A program made the position numbers and the translations under genes. DNA of 51,619 nt from an uncultured Marvinbryantia sp. (GTDB lineage Bacteria > Bacillota > Clostridia > Lachnospirales > Lachnospiraceae): NCBI GenBank assembly GCA_934373455.1, contig CAKRON010000007.1:1-51619 (forward strand), read 5' to 3'. The first letter of the stretch is position 1, and each line of letters begins with the position of its first letter. Positions 48,724 to 51,619 of this stretch are shown here, in pieces. A model generated the notes under the pieces. That model made no database searches. It was given only the letters and a program-made list of their open reading frames with translations, and was not told where the DNA came from.

Positions 48724-50117
48724 TTTACTCCTTCTCTGGTATCTTTTAATACAATGCCTTTTTCCAGAAGGAGATTACGGATCTCATCTGCACGGGCAAA
48801 ATTCTTTTCTTTTCTGGCTGTCTGGCGTTCTTCAATCAGCTTCTCGATGTCGCTGTCCAGAATTTCTTCTTCTTTTTCTACGATCAGACCAAGAATATCA
48901 GAAAGGCTGATGATTTTCTCTTTTACAACATTGATAAATGCTTTTGTATTGTCAGCTGTTACATTGCTGTTCGCATATTTTACCAGTTCAAAAATAGCTG
49001 CAATGGCATCTGCAGTATTAAAATCATCATCCATAGCCTCATCAAACTTCTTCTCATATTCAGCAAGTCCGTCAGCTTCTTTCTGCTCTGCCTCAGTCAT
49101 TTCTCCATCTGCCGCACTTCCTGCCAGGAACTTCAGATTTTCTACCGCATTCACGATACGATCCAGCGCATTCTTAGATGCTTCCATCAAATCTGCACTG
49201 AAATTCAACGGGCTTCTATAGTGGGCGCTGAGCATGAAGAAACGCAGTACCTGAAGATCATATTTCTCACCAATCTCACGAACAGTAAAGAAATTTCCGA
49301 GAGATTTTGACATCTTGCGGTTATCAATATTCAGAAACGCATTGTGCAGCCAATATCTGGCAAATTCTTTTCCATTGCAGCATTCACTCTGTGCAATCTC
49401 ATTTTCATGGTGTGGGAAAATCAGATCTTCACCGCCTGCATGAATGTCAATCTCTTCACCGAGATATTTTTTTGACATAACAGAGCACTCAATATGCCAG
49501 CCAGGACGTCCGTCGCACCATGGTGACGGCCAGGATGGTTCGCCTTCTTTCTTCGGTTTCCAGAGCACAAAATCCAACGGATCTTCTTTCTGATCCTCTC
49601 CGGATACCAGAAGAGAACGATTGCCTGCACGCAGATCATCCAGGTTCTTATGGGATAACTTTCCGTATTCTTTAAACTGGCGTGTACGGAAATACACCGT
49701 ACCGTCTGCAGCCGGATAAGCATATCCTTTGTCAATCAGTGTAGAAATCATATCGATCATACCGTCGATCTCCTGAGTTGCCAGCGGATGTGTAGTAGCA
49801 GGTTTTACGTTCATCCCTGCCATATCCTTCTTACATTCTTCGATATAACGCTGTGCCACTTCTTCTGCGGTAGTGCCTTCTTCAATTGCTTTTTTAATAA
49901 TCTTGTCATCTACATCTGTAAAATTGGATACATAATTCACTTCATATCCTTTATGCTCCATATAACGTCTTGCAGTGTCAAAAACAATCATCGGACGTGC
50001 ATTACCGATGTGAATCAGATTGTACACAGTCGGACCGCATACATACATGCTTACCTTTCCCGGTACCAGTGGCACAAACTCTTCTTTTCTTTTTGTCATT
50101 GTATTATAAACTCTCAT
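48708..50117 (-). CDS. cysS: Cysteinyl-tRNA synthetase
   Basis: This 469-aa class I synthetase charges tRNA-Cys. Landmarks: [23 protein letters not shown] (zinc Cys28 and the HIGH variant HIGN), [16 protein letters not shown] (second zinc ligands), [10 protein letters not shown], and [12 protein letters not shown] (KMSKS loop, about 267). The C-terminal helical domain ends [19 protein letters not shown]. Normal length. It starts the cysS-mrnC-rlmB group; an AT-rich 57-base gap separates it from DUF1284. No T-box is apparent in this gap, which is too short for one. Confidence 0.97.
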   Translation of the reverse strand: MRVYNTMTKRKEEFVPLVPGKVSMYVCGPTVYNLIHIGNARPMIVFDTARRYMEHKGYEVNYVSNFTDVDDKIIKKAIEEGTTAEEVAQRYIEECKKDMAGMNVKPATTHPLATQEIDGMIDMISTLIDKGYAYPAADGTVYFRTRQFKEYGKLSHKNLDDLRAGNRSLLVSGEDQKEDPLDFVLWKPKKEGEPSWPSPWCDGRPGWHIECSVMSKKYLGEEIDIHAGGEDLIFPHHENEIAQSECCNGKEFARYWLHNAFLNIDNRKMSKSLGNFFTVREIGEKYDLQVLRFFMLSAHYRSPLNFSADLMEASKNALDRIVNAVENLKFLAGSAADGEMTEAEQKEADGLAEYEKKFDEAMDDDFNTADAIAAIFELVKYANSNVTADNTKAFINVVKEKIISLSDILGLIVEKEEEILDSDIEKLIEERQTARKEKNFARADEIRNLLLEKGIVLKDTREGVKWERA

Positions 50118-50174
50118 GTCAATTCTCCATTTTTTTCTCTTATTTTCGCTCTTCTAAGTGTATGAAAAAAACAT

Positions 50175-50696
50175 CTATTTGTCAACAAAGCGAAACAGTT
50201 TTGGGAAATGTTCCTGCCACATCCGATAGTTGCACAGCCCCTGTTTTCTCCAGGAACAATTTCCGCAGGATTTTTCAAACACTTCTTCTGTCATATTCTT
50301 CTGCACCGTATCCACCAGTTCTTTTATGGTATACACTTTTCCACCTATCAGACCAAATGCATTCAGGAGCATACTGTCTTTTGATGAAGTTCTGGACTCA
50401 TGTTTGCAGGATCTTCCCGCCACTCTGGTATCTTCCGAACGGATCAGTGTCCAGTCTATCTTTTCTCCTTCCAGATCCTGCTGTTCCTCTGATACAGGCT
50501 GCAAATTCGGGCAATGACTGCATACCTCATCCGGTGATGGCAGAATCCTTAAATCTGGTTTTCCGGTATGAAGATATGCAATTACTTCTGACATATGTTC
50601 GCAAAAATCTTCACTGTATCCATGACCGGAATACATCGGCATACAGAGTAAATGGTGTGCCCTCAGTTCTATTGTATCTTTTTCTTCCATATTCAT
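50175..50696 (-). CDS. DUF1284 iron-sulfur-type protein
   Basis: The 173-aa protein opens with the DUF1284 signature LRAHHLLCMPMYSGHGYSEDF (usually LRPHHLLC) and has two further cysteine groups: CSHCPNL (about 60) and CGNCSWRKQGLCNY (about 143-156), suggesting metal or Fe-S binding. Function unknown. It starts at 50696, one base overlapping the stop of the acetyltransferase gene (TAATG); GAGGTGG serves as SD and a second ATG two codons in is also possible. No terminator is evident before cysS. Confidence 0.88.
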   Translation of the reverse strand: MNMEEKDTIELRAHHLLCMPMYSGHGYSEDFCEHMSEVIAYLHTGKPDLRILPSPDEVCSHCPNLQPVSEEQQDLEGEKIDWTLIRSEDTRVAGRSCKHESRTSSKDSMLLNAFGLIGGKVYTIKELVDTVQKNMTEEVFEKSCGNCSWRKQGLCNYRMWQEHFPKLFRFVDK

Positions 50697-51619
50697 TATA
50701 CCACCTCATTCAGATAAATCCGTTCCAACAAATGTAATTGCGTTTGCGGGATTTTATCTGTTCTCTTTTTTCCACATACTGCTTCTGCCAGTTCTGAAAT
50801 TGTCATTTCCGGTGCATCTGTGGATTCTATCGGAACACATCTGCTGTTTTCCGGTCCCAGTATAAACCGGAATGTTCCATTATTTGCCTGCAGAATCGGA
50901 TCTTTTATATTCAGTTCAAAAATTACTTCTTCGCTGGCCTGCAGATACTCTGCAAATGCCTCCAGATTCACGATACGTATCATAGTCATCGGACGGAAAG
51001 ATACTTCTTTTACTGAAATTCCTTCTATTTCACTTCCCGGAAGAAATCCACAGATCCTTATCGGAAACTGAGCACTTTTTGCAAACCATCTAAGCAGTGC
51101 ATCTACTGCTTTTCGATTTCCTTTTTCCTGGCATTCATCACGAACCGCTATCTCCCAGACCTCCGTGCTGTCCTCACAACCGGTAAAACAATATCCTTTT
51201 AACTGCTCTTTTTCATAAAAAAGCAGGATCTGTCCATTCATAGATTCCTGTTCTTTCCAGATACGTCTGTAATATTCTTCGGATCTTACTGTGGATATGT
51301 CTGATGTTTCTTTCAAAAACTGTTCCGACCATAATACAAGTTCTGGAATCTGCTCTTTTTTACATGGCCGGCAGACCCAGGTTTCTGCGTGATTTTCGCT
51401 GATATCTGTTCCGATCGAAATCATACTCTGTCTGTATACCGTTACAAAATCAAATGGCTGATAGATTGCCTCTGAGGCAGGCATCAGCCAGGTAAATGGA
51501 ATTCTTTCCCGGTACATCTGATGCATGGCTTCCACTAAAAGCCTTCTCATCCTCCCCTGATGTCTGTACGCCTCTCTGGTTGCTACCGCAACAATATAAT
51601 AACTGTCTGCATCCCGTCC
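50696..51619 (-). CDS. Eis-like GNAT N-acetyltransferase, 5' end cut by window
   Basis: The frame is open to the right edge (308 codons seen). The window-edge part reads SYYIVAVATREAYRHQGRMRRLLVEAM, the acetyl-CoA motif A of GNAT enzymes (Q/RxxGxG/A); a middle second GNAT-like fold follows (WEIAVRDECQEKGNRKAVDALLRWF) and the C-terminus (about last 100 residues, VIFELNIKDPILQANNGTFRFIL, TDAPEMTISELAEAVCGKK) is the SCP2-like sterol-carrier fold that defines Eis-type proteins. Such enzymes acetylate aminoglycosides or other amines. Normal full length is about 390 aa, so roughly 80 residues are missing. The first downstream gene is DUF1284. Confidence 0.88.
   Translation of the reverse strand, partial: GRDADSYYIVAVATREAYRHQGRMRRLLVEAMHQMYRERIPFTWLMPASEAIYQPFDFVTVYRQSMISIGTDISENHAETWVCRPCKKEQIPELVLWSEQFLKETSDISTVRSEEYYRRIWKEQESMNGQILLFYEKEQLKGYCFTGCEDSTEVWEIAVRDECQEKGNRKAVDALLRWFAKSAQFPIRICGFLPGSEIEGISVKEVSFRPMTMIRIVNLEAFAEYLQASEEVIFELNIKDPILQANNGTFRFILGPENSRCVPIESTDAPEMTISELAEAVCGKKRTDKIPQTQLHLLERIYLNEVV

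Noticed and set aside
48676..49221. 181-codon plus-strand frame opposite cysS
   Set aside because: Serine/phenylalanine-rich shadow of the cysS frame without an SD; cysS is complete and conserved here.
1..51619. CRISPR arrays and rRNA genes
   Set aside because: No regularly spaced direct repeats with unique spacers and no 16S/23S/5S-like sequence were seen.

Overview
The window looks like a piece of a spore-forming Clostridia chromosome, most likely a gut Lachnospiraceae; I cannot fix the genus. Reasons: Gram-positive Shine-Dalgarno sites before nearly every gene, a spoIIID sporulation regulator, the clostridial cysS-mrnC-rlmB order, Mini-RNase III, and an AT-leaning but not extreme base composition. 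Gene borders were read from start codon, SD site and family length, so several starts are shorter than the longest open frame.

Layout. 1-3750: right-hand end of an integrated mobilizable or conjugative element (AAA ATPase, MobC-like protein, tyrosine integrase, Xis-like protein, Cro/CI-type regulator) ending at the 3' end of guaA. 3749-8240: guaA and two convergent MATE transporters. 8314-12630: one leftward operon with a lipoprotein-type ABC substrate-binding protein, two sodium symporters (AGCS, NSS) and a hypoxanthine-DNA glycosylase. 12734-17126: HAD phosphatase, spoIIID, methyltransferase, XRE regulator, MazG-like, TatD and metallophosphoesterase. 17159-20252: an unusual leftward cluster: three 30-35 aa zinc-ribbon microproteins, a 168-aa protein of unknown function, acylphosphatase, and two divergent SEDS (FtsW/RodA)-like membrane proteins. 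20321-27740: an accessory patch bounded by two inverted copies of a 68-bp non-coding block; it holds an Rpn-type nuclease gene, a truncated XRE paralogue, an AgrA/AgrC-like system with a second degenerate kinase, a decaying pRiA4b/SEC-C gene set and a probable type I toxin-antitoxin. 27821-33980: gltBD with its promoter and palindromic operator. 34151-38045: Maf, AEC transporter, nuclease-XPD helicase. 38177-43388: an unknown protein translationally coupled to cstA, a tower of palindromes, glyA, and a DUF362/ferredoxin protein. 43476-47206: UPF0303, RluA-type pseudouridine synthase, radical SAM protein, azlCD. 47277-47349: tRNA-Thr. 47489-51619: rlmB, mrnC, cysS, DUF1284 and an Eis-like acetyltransferase.

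How the parts work together. The left element carries a classic switch: a perfect consensus leftward promoter drives xis-int-mob, and three copies of one operator motif sit in or beside both divergent promoters, so the regulator probably represses excision and itself. The host part is mainly nitrogen and one-carbon metabolism (guaA, gltBD, glyA, amino-acid transporters, azlCD) plus translation housekeeping. The best candidates for undescribed biology are the zinc-ribbon/SEDS-like cluster (17.1-20.3 kb), the type I toxin-antitoxin with the duplicated block (20.3 and 27.7 kb), and the split kinase pair. All functions are from reading the sequence; no database search was possible.
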